64,000 nt of DNA from an uncultured Pseudomonadota bacterium (GTDB taxonomy: Bacteria > Pseudomonadota > Gammaproteobacteria > Burkholderiales > SG8-39), in assembly GCA_903829815.1 (NCBI GenBank), contig CAIKRR010000027.1, positions 1 to 64,000 on the forward strand, in the 5' to 3' direction. Each line of letters opens with the position of its first letter. The stretch's first letter is position 1. The notes below the pieces were generated by a model. That model was not told the DNA's origin and ran no database searches. It worked only from the letters and a program-made list of their open reading frames with translations. Both the position numbers and the translations under genes were made by a program. Below are positions 43,126-51,897 of the stretch, piece after piece.

Positions 43126-44691
43126 TCAGCGCCCGGACGCAGCCACCGGTCGGGCGATGTAGCGATCGATGCCCACCGGCACGGCCAGATTGCGTCGGTG
43201 GACTTCGCTCAGATAAGGGGCCACCGGCGCACCGCGCTCGATGATGGCCGCCAGATCGGCGCGCAGGCCCGGCATGAGTTCGGCCACCTCGCGAAAGAGT
43301 TCCCGCTCATCGATGCGGGTCGAGCGCGCCCCATCGACCACCACCTCGCCATCGACGAGCACGGTCTGCACGCTGCGCACCGAAGCCGCATAGACCAGTT
43401 GCCGGATCGGATCGTTCACCGGGTGCAGCGCCGGATCATTGCGATCGATGAGCGTGAGATCGGCACGAAAACCCGGGGCAATGCGCCCGAGTCGGTCGGC
43501 CTGCCCGATGCCTGCCGCGCTGCCTGTGGTGGCCGCGGCAAAGGCCTCGCGTGCATCGGGCCGCCCGGTGAGGCCATGACTGGCCGATGAAAGGAGCGCC
43601 AGCAGCTTCATCGCCGTGAACATGTCCTGTGCGTCAGAACAACTGCTGTTGTCGGTGCCGAGGCCCACGCCGACACCGGCCTCGAACAGTTCTCGAATCG
43701 GCGCGACACCACTCAGGGTCTTCAGGTTGCTGGCCGAATTGAGCGCAACGCGCGCCCCGGCGCGGGCAATCGCCTCGATCTCGGCAGGCTGCAGCCATAC
43801 GCAGTGCGCCATCGTCAGGCGCGGGCCGAGCACACCGATGGCGTCCATCCAGGCAACCAGCGAGCCGCCGTGGTGAGCGAAGTGGGCCCGGGCGTTGACT
43901 ACCGTCGACTTCGACTCGTAGAGGTGGGTATAGATCCGGCAATCGAGACGCTCGGCGCGCTCGGTGAGTGCCTGCAGAAACGCATCGCTGCAGTTCTCGG
44001 GCGTAGCCGCGCCCAGCCCCCAGGTCGTACGGGCATGCCGACCACGCCAGCGCTCGATCTGACCGTCGACCAGTTCGAGAATCGCCTCACGGTGTCCCAG
44101 GGGCTTCACCGAGGTCGCCATCGAGCGCCGCAGTTCGGAGGGAACGACCTCATCCCAGTGCGGTACCCGGTATTGACCCGGTGCATCGGCCACCTGCAGG
44201 GCAAACTCCACCCGAATGCCCACCTCGTCATAGGCATCGAGCACGACGCCCACGTGCGACTCGTCAAACGGATGCAAGGTGCACAGATCCTGCACCGTGG
44301 TGATGCCGGAGCGCAGGCACTCCAGTGCGGCCAGCAGCGCGCGTGCCCGGATTTCTTCGCGACTGCGGGGCGGGTAATTCACCGGCACACCCAAGGCCAG
44401 CCAGGCCTCGAGGGTCATCGGTTCGAAAAGACCGCGCAGCAAGGCATCGTGCGAATGAAAATGCGCGGCAATGAAACCGGGCACGACGTAGCGCTCGCGC
44501 GCATCGATGACGCGAAGGCCCACCGGCAAGCCACCGGCCGCACGCAGGCGCGCAGCGATGCCCTCGCCCACTTCGCGGATCACGCCCTCCTCGACGAGGA
44601 TGTCGGCTGCACGCGCGCCACTGGCCGCCTCGAGCAGCATGCCCCCTTCGATGAGGAGCGGCCCGGCAGCATGGGTTGTTGAAGCGTTCAT
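43126..44691 (-). CDS. amidohydrolase (TrzA/AtzA-SsnA type, cytosine-deaminase-like fold)
   Basis: 521 residues. Subtype-III amidohydrolase: PGFIAAHFHSHD (H77-x-H79 metal pair), IYTHLYES, LTMAHCVWLQPAEIEAIARAG (metal His) and GLGTDNSSCSDAQDMF (catalytic Asp). The region before the barrel forms the usual composite beta-sandwich with LVDGEVVVDGARS near the C-terminus. Family members deaminate or dechlorinate N-heterocycles (triazines, guanine, methylthioadenosine) or hydrolyse cyclic amides. The ATG at 44691 fits the family N-terminus better than a longer form to 44748. It is divergent from an NMT1-like receptor only 63 bases away, probably sharing control. Confidence 0.9.
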   Translation of the reverse strand: MNASTTHAAGPLLIEGGMLLEAASGARAADILVEEGVIREVGEGIAARLRAAGGLPVGLRVIDARERYVVPGFIAAHFHSHDALLRGLFEPMTLEAWLALGVPVNYPPRSREEIRARALLAALECLRSGITTVQDLCTLHPFDESHVGVVLDAYDEVGIRVEFALQVADAPGQYRVPHWDEVVPSELRRSMATSVKPLGHREAILELVDGQIERWRGRHARTTWGLGAATPENCSDAFLQALTERAERLDCRIYTHLYESKSTVVNARAHFAHHGGSLVAWMDAIGVLGPRLTMAHCVWLQPAEIEAIARAGARVALNSASNLKTLSGVAPIRELFEAGVGVGLGTDNSSCSDAQDMFTAMKLLALLSSASHGLTGRPDAREAFAAATTGSAAGIGQADRLGRIAPGFRADLTLIDRNDPALHPVNDPIRQLVYAASVRSVQTVLVDGEVVVDGARSTRIDERELFREVAELMPGLRADLAAIIERGAPVAPYLSEVHRRNLAVPVGIDRYIARPVAASGR

Positions 44692-44742
44692 CGCGAGGCT
44701 CGCAGCAGAAAGGGACAATGCCGTCGATTCTACGGGCCGCGC

Positions 44743-44748
44743 TATCAT
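44743..44748 (+). promoter_or_regulatory. candidate -10 box placed for a leaderless receptor mRNA
   Basis: TATCAT (five of six to consensus) ends 6 bases before the ATG at 44755. With normal spacing the transcript would start at or next to the A of that ATG, and no Shine-Dalgarno exists in the intervening bases. No -35 match is seen. This would be a leaderless mRNA if the promoter is real. Confidence 0.3.
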
Positions 44749-44754
44749 CGTGGC

Positions 44755-45783
44755 ATGTCGATCTTCCTCTCACGCCGACTGGCATCGCTGCTCACCGTGT
44801 GCTGCCTCGGGTTCATCGCCCCGGCAGCCCTCGCCCAGGCCCTCTCGGCCATCCGGCTCAACACATTCCCGAACGCCACCAACCTGGCGCTCTACTACGG
44901 CCTCGCCCACGGCGTCTTCGAACGCCACGGCATCGCCCTCGACCTGCGGTTCACGCCCAACTCGGAAGCGCAGCGCGACGGACTCGCCCGCGGCGAATTC
45001 GAGATGGCCTATTCGGCCGTCGACAACGCCGTCGCCATGGTCGAACTGGCACGCGAAAATGTCGTGATCGTGTCCGGCGGTGACAGCAGCATGAACGAGT
45101 TCATGGTGCGCCCCGAGATCCGTACCCTCGAGGACCTGCGGGGCCGCACGCTCGTTGTCGACCGGCCCGAGACCGCCTACGCACTGCAGGCCAAGAAGGT
45201 GCTGCGCCGCGCCGGCCTCCTGCCGGGTCGCGACTACCAGTTGCGCGCCATCGGCGCGACCATTCCGCGCATCGAGGCCATGCAGGCCGATGCCACGAAC
45301 GCCATGGCGATGCTCAATCCCCCGTTCACGTTCGTGGCCCGCGAAAGGGGTTTGAAGAGCTTCGGGCGCTTCACCGATCTGGTCGGGCCTTACCAGGGCG
45401 GCGGGCTTTTCGTGATGCGCCGCTGGGCCCGGGCGCATGGCGAGGTCCTCGAGCGATTCCTGGCCGCCTACATCGAATCGACTCGCCTCGCGCTCGCACC
45501 GGCGCAGCGCGCCGAGGCCGAACGACTGCTCGTGACCCGGCTGAAGCAGACCCCGGCCGTGGCCACCCAGACCCTCGAGATACTGCTCGCCCCGGGCTTC
45601 GGACTCGCCCCGGACGCAAGGTTCGATCTGGCCGGCTTTCGCGAAGTGCTCTCGCTGCGCGCGGAAGTCGAGGGCCAATGGGGTGGTGTAGCGCCCTCGC
45701 CCGAGCGCTACTACGATCTCAGCTGGTACGACAACGCCCTCGCGCGCCTCGCGCGCACCGCCTCACCGGAGCAATCACGATGA
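44755..45783 (+). CDS. NMT1/SsuA-like periplasmic substrate-binding protein
   Basis: 342 residues. The signal peptide (SRRLASLLTVCCLGFIAPAALA-Q) precedes IRLNTFPNATNLALYYGLAHGVFERHGI, the typical start of nitrate/taurine/THI5-type receptors; FEMAYSAVDNAVAMVE and ATNAMAMLNPPFTFVARERG follow. It would deliver a small organic molecule to an ABC importer, but no permease or ATPase gene is present. Its stop overlaps the ATG of a quinone oxidoreductase (ATGA), coupling an exported binding protein with a cytoplasmic enzyme. It is divergent from the amidohydrolase gene. Confidence 0.9.
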   Translation: MSIFLSRRLASLLTVCCLGFIAPAALAQALSAIRLNTFPNATNLALYYGLAHGVFERHGIALDLRFTPNSEAQRDGLARGEFEMAYSAVDNAVAMVELARENVVIVSGGDSSMNEFMVRPEIRTLEDLRGRTLVVDRPETAYALQAKKVLRRAGLLPGRDYQLRAIGATIPRIEAMQADATNAMAMLNPPFTFVARERGLKSFGRFTDLVGPYQGGGLFVMRRWARAHGEVLERFLAAYIESTRLALAPAQRAEAERLLVTRLKQTPAVATQTLEILLAPGFGLAPDARFDLAGFREVLSLRAEVEGQWGGVAPSPERYYDLSWYDNALARLARTASPEQSR

Positions 45784-46784
45784 CCCTCGACACAGGCACT
45801 CCAGCGGAAGGCTGGCGACTCCACCAGCACGGTGGTCCCGAGGTACTCACCTGGGCGCAGTGGACGATACCGGCCCCGGGTCCGGGCCAGGTCCTGATGC
45901 GCAACACCGCCATTGGCGTGAACTACCGTGACGTGCTGGTGCGTGCCGGCGCGCACGCGGTGAAAGGCTTTCCGATCGGTCTGGGTCTGGAGAGTGCCGG
46001 GGTCATCGAGGCCATCGGGCCAGGCGTCGAAGGGCTCACGATCGGGCAACGCATCGTGTGCGTGGCCGGGCCCGACGGCGCCTACGCCACCGCGCGACTC
46101 GTCCCGGCAGCGCGCGTCATCCCGCTACCCAATGCCATCGACGATGCCATCGCTGCCTCGATGATGATTCGCGGGATGACCGCACGCTATCTGCTGCATG
46201 ACACCTACGCGGTACAACCGGGCGACACGATCCTCATTCACGCGGCCGCGGGCGGTGTCGGCCTCATCGTCTGTCAGTGGGCGAAGCGGCTGGGGGCCAC
46301 CGTGATCGGCACGGTGGGCAGTCGTGAAAAGGCCGAGATCGCGCGAGCGCACGGCTGCGACTACCCGATCGTCTATACCGAAGAAGATTTCGCCGCCCGC
46401 GTGCGCGAGATCACCGGCGGCAAGGGCGTGCCCGTCGTCTACGATTCGGTGGGCAAGGACACCTTCGAAGGGTCACTCTCCTGCCTGCGCCCGCGCGGCA
46501 TCATGGCTTCATTCGGGGAAGCCTCGGGCGACCCTGAGCCGATCGCGCCGCGGCGGCTGGGGCAACTCGGGTCGATCTTTCTCACCCACCCGAGCCTGCC
46601 CGATTACACCGCCACCCGCGCCGACCTGCTCAAGTGCGCCAACGACCTCTTTGCGCAGGTGGCGAGCGGTCTGGTGCGCATCTCGGTGCATGCACGCCTT
46701 GCACTGCGCGAAGCGCCGGCAGCCCATGCGCTGCTCGAATCGCGAGGCACCAGCGGCTCGATCGTGCTGACCGTGACCGGTTGA
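45780..46784 (+). CDS. zinc-independent quinone oxidoreductase (QorA-like MDR family)
   Basis: 334 residues. Medium-chain reductase fold: IGVNYRDVLVRAG, GLGLESAGVIEAIGPGVEGL, and the NADPH motif HAAAGGVGLIVCQWAKRLGA (residues 154-173). The zinc-binding cysteines and glutamate pattern of alcohol dehydrogenases is absent. Such enzymes reduce quinones or enones with NADPH. The start at 45780 overlaps the stop of the receptor gene; the open frame before it is shadow sequence. It may reduce an unsaturated intermediate of the compound bound by that receptor (inference). Confidence 0.93.
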   Translation: MTLDTGTPAEGWRLHQHGGPEVLTWAQWTIPAPGPGQVLMRNTAIGVNYRDVLVRAGAHAVKGFPIGLGLESAGVIEAIGPGVEGLTIGQRIVCVAGPDGAYATARLVPAARVIPLPNAIDDAIAASMMIRGMTARYLLHDTYAVQPGDTILIHAAAGGVGLIVCQWAKRLGATVIGTVGSREKAEIARAHGCDYPIVYTEEDFAARVREITGGKGVPVVYDSVGKDTFEGSLSCLRPRGIMASFGEASGDPEPIAPRRLGQLGSIFLTHPSLPDYTATRADLLKCANDLFAQVASGLVRISVHARLALREAPAAHALLESRGTSGSIVLTVTG

Positions 46785-46909
46785 ACTCGCCCGCCTCGAG
46801 CAGAACCACGTGCTCGGGCTGGAGCGATCGCGGCGTACGCCAGGAAAATACCGGCCAGTCGGGCTGTTGCCCGTTTCAGGCCATGAGCGACAGAAGGGCT
46901 TCCCATCGC

Positions 46910-47932
46910 TCACAGGCCCTGCAGTCTCACCCCCGCCGCCTTCACCACCGGAGTCCAGCGCCGGATGTCATCGGCGATGAACTCGGTGTACTCGGCCTGT
47001 CCACGTCCGGAGAGCACCATCCCGAGTTCGGCAAAGCGGGCCTGAAGGTCGGGGAGTGCAAGGACCTTGCGACCCTCGAGTTGCAGCCGATCGACGATGT
47101 CGCGCGGGGTGCCGGCCGGTGCCGAAATGCCGAACCAGGCAAAGCCGCTCACGCCTGGCACGATCTCGTCCATGGTGGGCGTCTCCGGATAATGGGCCAG
47201 GCGCTGCTGGCTCGAGATGGCGAGCAGGCGCAGCTTGCCCGAACGGACATAGGGGGTGGAGGCCGGCAGCCCGTCGAAGATGGCATCGATCTGTCCTGCC
47301 ATCAGGTCGGCAATGGCAGGACCTGTTCCCTTGTAGGGAACATGCACCATGTCGATGCGAGCGCGCTGCTTGATCATCTCGCCGGTGAGATGTCCGGCCG
47401 AACCCACCGCGGCCGAGGCAAAGGTCATGCGCCCGGGGCGCGCCCGCGCCATCCCGAGAAATTCCTCGAAGCTCCTTGCCAGGTGATTGGCATTGACCAG
47501 AAACCCGTTGGCAAACGACGAGATCATCAGCACATGCTCGAAATCGGTCAGTGGCTGGTACCCCGCCGTGCCCTGCACCAGGGGCCCGGTGGAGATCGAC
47601 GCGTTGTTCGACAGCAGCAAGGTGTAGCCATCGGGGGCCGAGCGGGCAACCGCCTCGGCACCGATGAGGCCGGAAGCACCCGGCTTGTTCTCGATGACGA
47701 TGGGCTGGCGCAGGACATCGGACAGGCGCGGCACAACCAGACGGGCGATGACGTCGCCACCACCGCTCGGCGCGAAGGGCACGACGAAGCGGATCGGTCG
47801 CGCGGGCCATGTGGTCTGCGCGAACGCCAGCAGGGGCACGAAGGCCGCGAGCGCCATCAGCACCATGAGCCCCCGGAGCGCCGCAGCGGCCGGGCCAGCC
47901 CTGCCGGTTTTCAGAAGGGTACGTTGGTGCAT
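46910..47932 (-). CDS. Bug/TctC-family periplasmic receptor (orphan)
   Basis: 340 residues. The signal-peptide core ALRGLMVLMALAAFVPLLAFAQ is followed by TTWPARPIRFVVPFAPSGGGDVIARLV and APDGYTLLL. The start at 47932 (MHQRTLL) is preferred over 48013 because it gives a normal N-region; its ribosome site is weak. It is divergent from the flavin monooxygenase at 48082, repeating the receptor/monooxygenase divergent layout seen at 40665-43063. Confidence 0.92.
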   Translation of the reverse strand: MHQRTLLKTGRAGPAAAALRGLMVLMALAAFVPLLAFAQTTWPARPIRFVVPFAPSGGGDVIARLVVPRLSDVLRQPIVIENKPGASGLIGAEAVARSAPDGYTLLLSNNASISTGPLVQGTAGYQPLTDFEHVLMISSFANGFLVNANHLARSFEEFLGMARARPGRMTFASAAVGSAGHLTGEMIKQRARIDMVHVPYKGTGPAIADLMAGQIDAIFDGLPASTPYVRSGKLRLLAISSQQRLAHYPETPTMDEIVPGVSGFAWFGISAPAGTPRDIVDRLQLEGRKVLALPDLQARFAELGMVLSGRGQAEYTEFIADDIRRWTPVVKAAGVRLQGL

Positions 47933-48081
47933 GGCAGCCGCTTCATGAGAAGTCCTTGACCGGGGTAGGGGCATCGCGCGCCAGCCATCAGACTCGATGA
48001 AATCACGCGGCACGCCATGCTAGATTCAATCGATCGACGATGCCAGACAAGGCACGATCGCAACAGCGAGCGAGTGGACCG

Positions 48082-49305
48082 ATGACAGACAGATCCCGCC
48101 TGAAAGCCTCGGCAGACGATTGCGTGCTCATCGCAGGCGGTGGCCCGGTGGGGATGACCGCTGCATTGTGCCTTGCCCAGGCTGGCATCTCAGTGCAACT
48201 GTTCGAGGCAGCCGGTGATGTCAGCGAGGACCTGCGCGCCTCGACCTTTCACCCGCCCACGCTCGACATGCTCGATCGCTTCGGCATCACGGCCGAACTC
48301 ATCGCCCAGGGACTCATCTGCCCGAGCTGGCAGATTCGACTGCATCCCTCGGGGGAAAGGGCCGAATTTGATCTCTCGGTACTGGCCAATGACACCGCAC
48401 ACCCCTACAGGCTGCAGTGCGAGCAGTGGAAACTGTCGCGCGCGCTGCTGCGCCGCTTGCAGGCGCACCCGCTTGCGACGGTGAACTTCAATACCCGCAT
48501 CACCGGTCTTTCGCAGGATGACGAAGGTGTCAGCGCAACCCTCGAGCACGATGACGAGACCCGCTCGGTGCGCGGCCGCTACCTCATCGGCGCCGATGGC
48601 GCGCGCAGCGTGGTGCGACAGTCGCTTGGCATCGAGTTCGAGGGGAGCACCTACCCCGAAACCACCATTCTTGCCACCACTCGCTTTGCCTTTGATGAGC
48701 ACTTGAGCGGGCTCTCGAATGTGAGCTACTGCTGGCGTGAGGGTGCAGCCAACTTCAGCCTGCTGCGCCTGCCCGGCGTTTGGCGCGTGAGCATCTATCC
48801 GCCCGAAGACCGGCCGATCGAAGAATCCCTCGAGCCACCGGCGATCGAAGAGGCCCTGCAGGCCATCGTGCCCCGCGCCGAGGCGTATGACGTGCTCGAG
48901 CGACGCCCCTATCGGGTGCATCAGCGCATCGCCACCCGGTATCGCGAGGGGCGGGTCTTTCTGGCCGGTGACGCAGCGCACCTCAACAGCCCCTCGGGCG
49001 GCATGGGCATGAATGGCGGCGTCCACGATGCCATCAACCTTGCCGACAAGGTCACGCAGGTCTGGCGAGGGGCCGATGCGACGCTGCTCGATCGCTACGA
49101 ACGCCAGCGCCGGCCCGCCGCCATCGAGCAGATCATCGCCCAGGCCGATGCCAACCGCTCGCGCATGCGCGAGCGCGATACTCGACGCCGCAGCGAGATT
49201 CTGGCCGGGCTGCAGGCCATCATCGCCGACCGCACACGACTGCATGCGCACCTTCTCAAGACCTCGATGATCACAGGGCTGCGACAGGCGGAACAGACGC
49301 TCTGA
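48082..49305 (+). CDS. FAD-dependent monooxygenase (PHBH/UbiH-type)
   Basis: 407 residues. The Rossmann motif VLIAGGGPVGMTAALCLAQAG starts near residue 14, the middle DG motif is YLIGADGARSVVRQSLG, and the GD motif is VFLAGDAAHLNSPSGGMGMNGGVHDAINLADK. The latter resembles phenol/2-polyprenyl and pentachlorophenol-type hydroxylases. Substrate unknown; DLRASTFHPPTLDMLDRFG is the usual substrate-cap entry of the PheA/TfdB group, though the protein lacks their C-terminal thioredoxin-like domain. An ATG at 48040 would add 14 residues; 48082 is better aligned with the family start. Confidence 0.88.
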   Translation: MTDRSRLKASADDCVLIAGGGPVGMTAALCLAQAGISVQLFEAAGDVSEDLRASTFHPPTLDMLDRFGITAELIAQGLICPSWQIRLHPSGERAEFDLSVLANDTAHPYRLQCEQWKLSRALLRRLQAHPLATVNFNTRITGLSQDDEGVSATLEHDDETRSVRGRYLIGADGARSVVRQSLGIEFEGSTYPETTILATTRFAFDEHLSGLSNVSYCWREGAANFSLLRLPGVWRVSIYPPEDRPIEESLEPPAIEEALQAIVPRAEAYDVLERRPYRVHQRIATRYREGRVFLAGDAAHLNSPSGGMGMNGGVHDAINLADKVTQVWRGADATLLDRYERQRRPAAIEQIIAQADANRSRMRERDTRRRSEILAGLQAIIADRTRLHAHLLKTSMITGLRQAEQTL

Positions 49306-49320
49306 GCCCTCTGAGCCCAA

Positions 49321-50061
49321 TCAGCCAAGCGTCGCCGCCAGGCGCGGTGCAGCCGCCCTCAGCGTGGCCGAAGCAGGCAGGCCGAGCGAGCGCAGCAACT
49401 GCCACGCGCCACACAGGTTGGAGGACAGCAGCGGCACCTTCAACCCGGCCTGCCGAGCGAGGATGGCGGGCAGCGTGAGCATGCCAGTGCCCGAGAGCAG
49501 CACGGCACTGCCCGACGAGGGATGCACCCGCGCCAGACCTGCCAGCACTTCGGCCGTCTCGAGTTCATAGGCGCGAAAGATCTCGCCCAGCTTCACCACC
49601 TCGCTGACACGGTGGCCCGAGGCTTCCCAGTAGGCCACGGCGAGCTCGGTCAGCCAGTCAGGGTACGGTGACACGAGGCACAAGGTGTCGCAATCAAGTA
49701 CGGCCAGCGCCTCGAGGATGGCGCGACTCGCCGTCCAGACCGGCTTGCCGCCAGCCGCCGCAGCGAGTTCCTCGCTCAGCGCCCGATCGGCTGCTGGGCC
49801 CAGGGCATAGGTGGCACCGGTCGAGCCCACATAGAGGGCATCGAGCCGCAAGGCCCCAAAACTGGCAATCGCGGGCGAATAGTGCGCTGCGTAAGCCGCA
49901 TTGCGCTGCTGCAGGTTACCCGGCAGCACCGGCAGACGCGTGGTGTACATCGCCACTGCCTCAGGCAATAGCGCATGCAGTTCGGGCTCCACCGTAGGGT
50001 TGGCCGGCGGGGTGATGATGCCCACGCGTGGCTGTGTCCCCTGCAGCAGCCCGTCACTCAT
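49321..50061 (-). CDS. Asp/Glu-racemase-superfamily protein (maleate isomerase / arylmalonate decarboxylase-like)
   Basis: 246 residues. RVGIITPPANPTVEPELHALLPE is the typical N-terminus of maleate cis-trans isomerase and arylmalonate decarboxylase relatives. The C-terminal half-site cysteine is visible in LLSSNLCGAWQLLRSLG, but the first half-site reads YVGSTGATYALG with serine/threonine and no cysteine. That one-cysteine arrangement is more like decarboxylases than two-cysteine racemases (inference). The 5' end overlaps the isocitrate-lyase-like gene by eight bases, so they are one transcriptional unit acting on dicarboxylic acids. Confidence 0.82.
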   Translation of the reverse strand: MSDGLLQGTQPRVGIITPPANPTVEPELHALLPEAVAMYTTRLPVLPGNLQQRNAAYAAHYSPAIASFGALRLDALYVGSTGATYALGPAADRALSEELAAAAGGKPVWTASRAILEALAVLDCDTLCLVSPYPDWLTELAVAYWEASGHRVSEVVKLGEIFRAYELETAEVLAGLARVHPSSGSAVLLSGTGMLTLPAILARQAGLKVPLLSSNLCGAWQLLRSLGLPASATLRAAAPRLAATLG

Positions 50062-50905
50062 AGCGCTTGCCCAGCGCCAGCAGATCGGGGGTACCAATCA
50101 CCCGGTTCAACTGATCGAAGTCGAGCATGTGCTCGCGCCAGGGCGTTGTCGTACCAGCGGCCTTCAGACTTTCGAAGTAGCCTTGCAGCGCATGCGCAAA
50201 GGCGCGCACCGTGCCGCCCGGGAAGATGGCGATGCGATAACCCAGACGCTCGAGTTCGGCGGCAGGCATGACAGGCGTCTTGCCGCCTTCGACCATGTTG
50301 GCAAGCAGCGGCACACGATGCGCAAAGCGGGCGAGTGCCTGCTGCATCTGGGTCACATCGCGCAACGCCTCGATGAAGAGCACATCGGCACCGGCTACCA
50401 GGTACTGCTCGGCACGCTCGAGCGCCGCCTCCAGCCCTTCGACCGCCACTGCGTCGGTGCGCGCAATGATGAGGGTCTCGGTGCTGGCACGCGCATCGAG
50501 CGCAGCGCGGATCTTGCCGGTCATCTCGTCCGTGGTCACCAGCGTCTTGCCGTCGAGGTGGCCGCAGCGCTTGGGCAGCGTCTGGTCCTCGAGCTGCAGC
50601 GCACTGGCACCGGCGCGCTCGAACATCCTCACCGTACGCATGACGTTGAGCGCATTGCCAAAGCCGGTATCGGCATCGACGATGAGCGGCAGCGCCACCC
50701 GCTCGCGGATGTTCTCGATGACATTGGCCACTTCACTCGCGGTGACGAGGCCAATGTCGGAGCGGCCAAGCCGGGTGTAGGCAATGCTTGCACCCGAGAG
50801 ATAGGCAGCCTCGAACCCGGCCTGCTCAACCAGCAGGGCAGTGAGCGCGTCGTGAACGCCGGGGGCGAGCAAGAGGGCCGGTCGGGCAAGGCGTTGTCTG
50901 AGCAT
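50054..50905 (-). CDS. isocitrate lyase/PEP mutase-superfamily lyase
   Basis: 283 residues. TIM-barrel lyase with GVHDALTALLVEQAGFEAAYLSG, the metal-binding LIVDADTGFGNALNV (D77, D79), E106 in LQLEDQ, and the active-site loop KRCGHLDGK with C115, the hallmark of lyases (isocitrate, 2-methylisocitrate, dimethylmalate) rather than phosphonate mutases. It would cleave a C4-C7 hydroxy-dicarboxylate, or act as an oxaloacetate-type decarboxylase. It is coupled to the Asp/Glu-racemase-like gene. The ATG at 50905 starts family homology. Confidence 0.9.
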   Translation of the reverse strand: MLRQRLARPALLLAPGVHDALTALLVEQAGFEAAYLSGASIAYTRLGRSDIGLVTASEVANVIENIRERVALPLIVDADTGFGNALNVMRTVRMFERAGASALQLEDQTLPKRCGHLDGKTLVTTDEMTGKIRAALDARASTETLIIARTDAVAVEGLEAALERAEQYLVAGADVLFIEALRDVTQMQQALARFAHRVPLLANMVEGGKTPVMPAAELERLGYRIAIFPGGTVRAFAHALQGYFESLKAAGTTTPWREHMLDFDQLNRVIGTPDLLALGKRYE

Positions 50906-51067
50906 CTTGATGGCTCGCGTCGATGAGTGACTGCAATGATCGCAGGCTCGGGGGCGTCGTGCAGGCCACGCGCAACGGGCCTCGAGCAACGGCGATGGGC
51001 TCCCACCGCCCAGCCCGACCGGCATGGCATGATGCCAGCCTCACGCGCCCCCAGGAGGAGCTCAGAC

Positions 51068-51889
51068 ATGCAACGCACTTTCTCGATGCTGGCAGCCGCA
51101 GCCCTTGTCGGCCTGGCCGGCAACACCGCAACACTCGCACAGACCGCCCCCGAAGTCACCCTGTCGCGGATCGACTGCGGCACGCCGGTGCTCAACGACG
51201 TGGCGGTGCGCTTCAGCGACACCTTCGCCTACAACGGCCTCAAGGTGATGTTCACCTTCAGTTGCTACCTGGTGCGCCATGGCGACGAGTACCTGCTTTG
51301 GGATACCGGACACTCGATGAGTGCCGGTGCCCCGGCACCCAAGGTGAGCATCGTCGACCAGCTCGCCGCGGCGCGCGTCACCCCCGAGCAGATCAGGTAC
51401 GTCGGCATCAGTCACTTTCACGCCGACCACACCGGGCAGGTGGCGTCCTTTCCGGGCGCCACCCTGCTGATCGGCAAGGGTGACTGGGATGGCATCACGG
51501 CAGTGCCGCCCATGCCGGGTGCCAACGCGGCACCCTTTGCCCACTGGGCCAGCGGTGCCGGCAAGCGTGAGTCCCTCGGCGGCGACAAGGACGTGTTCGG
51601 CGATGGCACGGTCATCATCATGAACACACCCGGTCATACGCCAGGCCATCGCAGCCTGCTCGTTCGCCTGAAGGAAAAGGGGCCCGTGCTCATCAGCGGC
51701 GACCTCACGCACTTTCACGAGAACTACGAATCGAACGGCGTGCCGTCGTTCAACTTCCATCGCGGCGATACGCTCGCCTCGCTCGACCGGTTCAAGAAGG
51801 CTGCGGCCAACCTGAAGGCCACGGTCGTGATCCAGCACGACGCGCGCGATGTGGGGCTCTTGCCTGCACTGCCGGCGTTCGCCAGGTAA
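51068..51889 (+). CDS. secreted metallo-beta-lactamase-fold lactonase (AHL-lactonase-like)
   Basis: 273 residues. The signal peptide (MLAAAALVGLAGNTATLAQ) places it in the periplasm or outside. Zinc ligands: H116-x-H118-x-D120-H121 in SHFHADHTG, H190 or H194 in NTPGHTPGHRS, D212 in LISGDLTHF and a C-terminal H in VIQHD. The dinuclear layout and the YLLWDTGHS strand resemble N-acyl-homoserine lactonases (AiiA/AttM family), which open lactone rings of quorum signals; other lactones are possible. AGGAGG is a strong ribosome site about 10 bases before the ATG. It is divergent from the lyase gene and converges on a Bug gene. Confidence 0.86.
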   Translation: MQRTFSMLAAAALVGLAGNTATLAQTAPEVTLSRIDCGTPVLNDVAVRFSDTFAYNGLKVMFTFSCYLVRHGDEYLLWDTGHSMSAGAPAPKVSIVDQLAAARVTPEQIRYVGISHFHADHTGQVASFPGATLLIGKGDWDGITAVPPMPGANAAPFAHWASGAGKRESLGGDKDVFGDGTVIIMNTPGHTPGHRSLLVRLKEKGPVLISGDLTHFHENYESNGVPSFNFHRGDTLASLDRFKKAAANLKATVVIQHDARDVGLLPALPAFAR

Positions 51890-51897
51890 GGGGGCGG

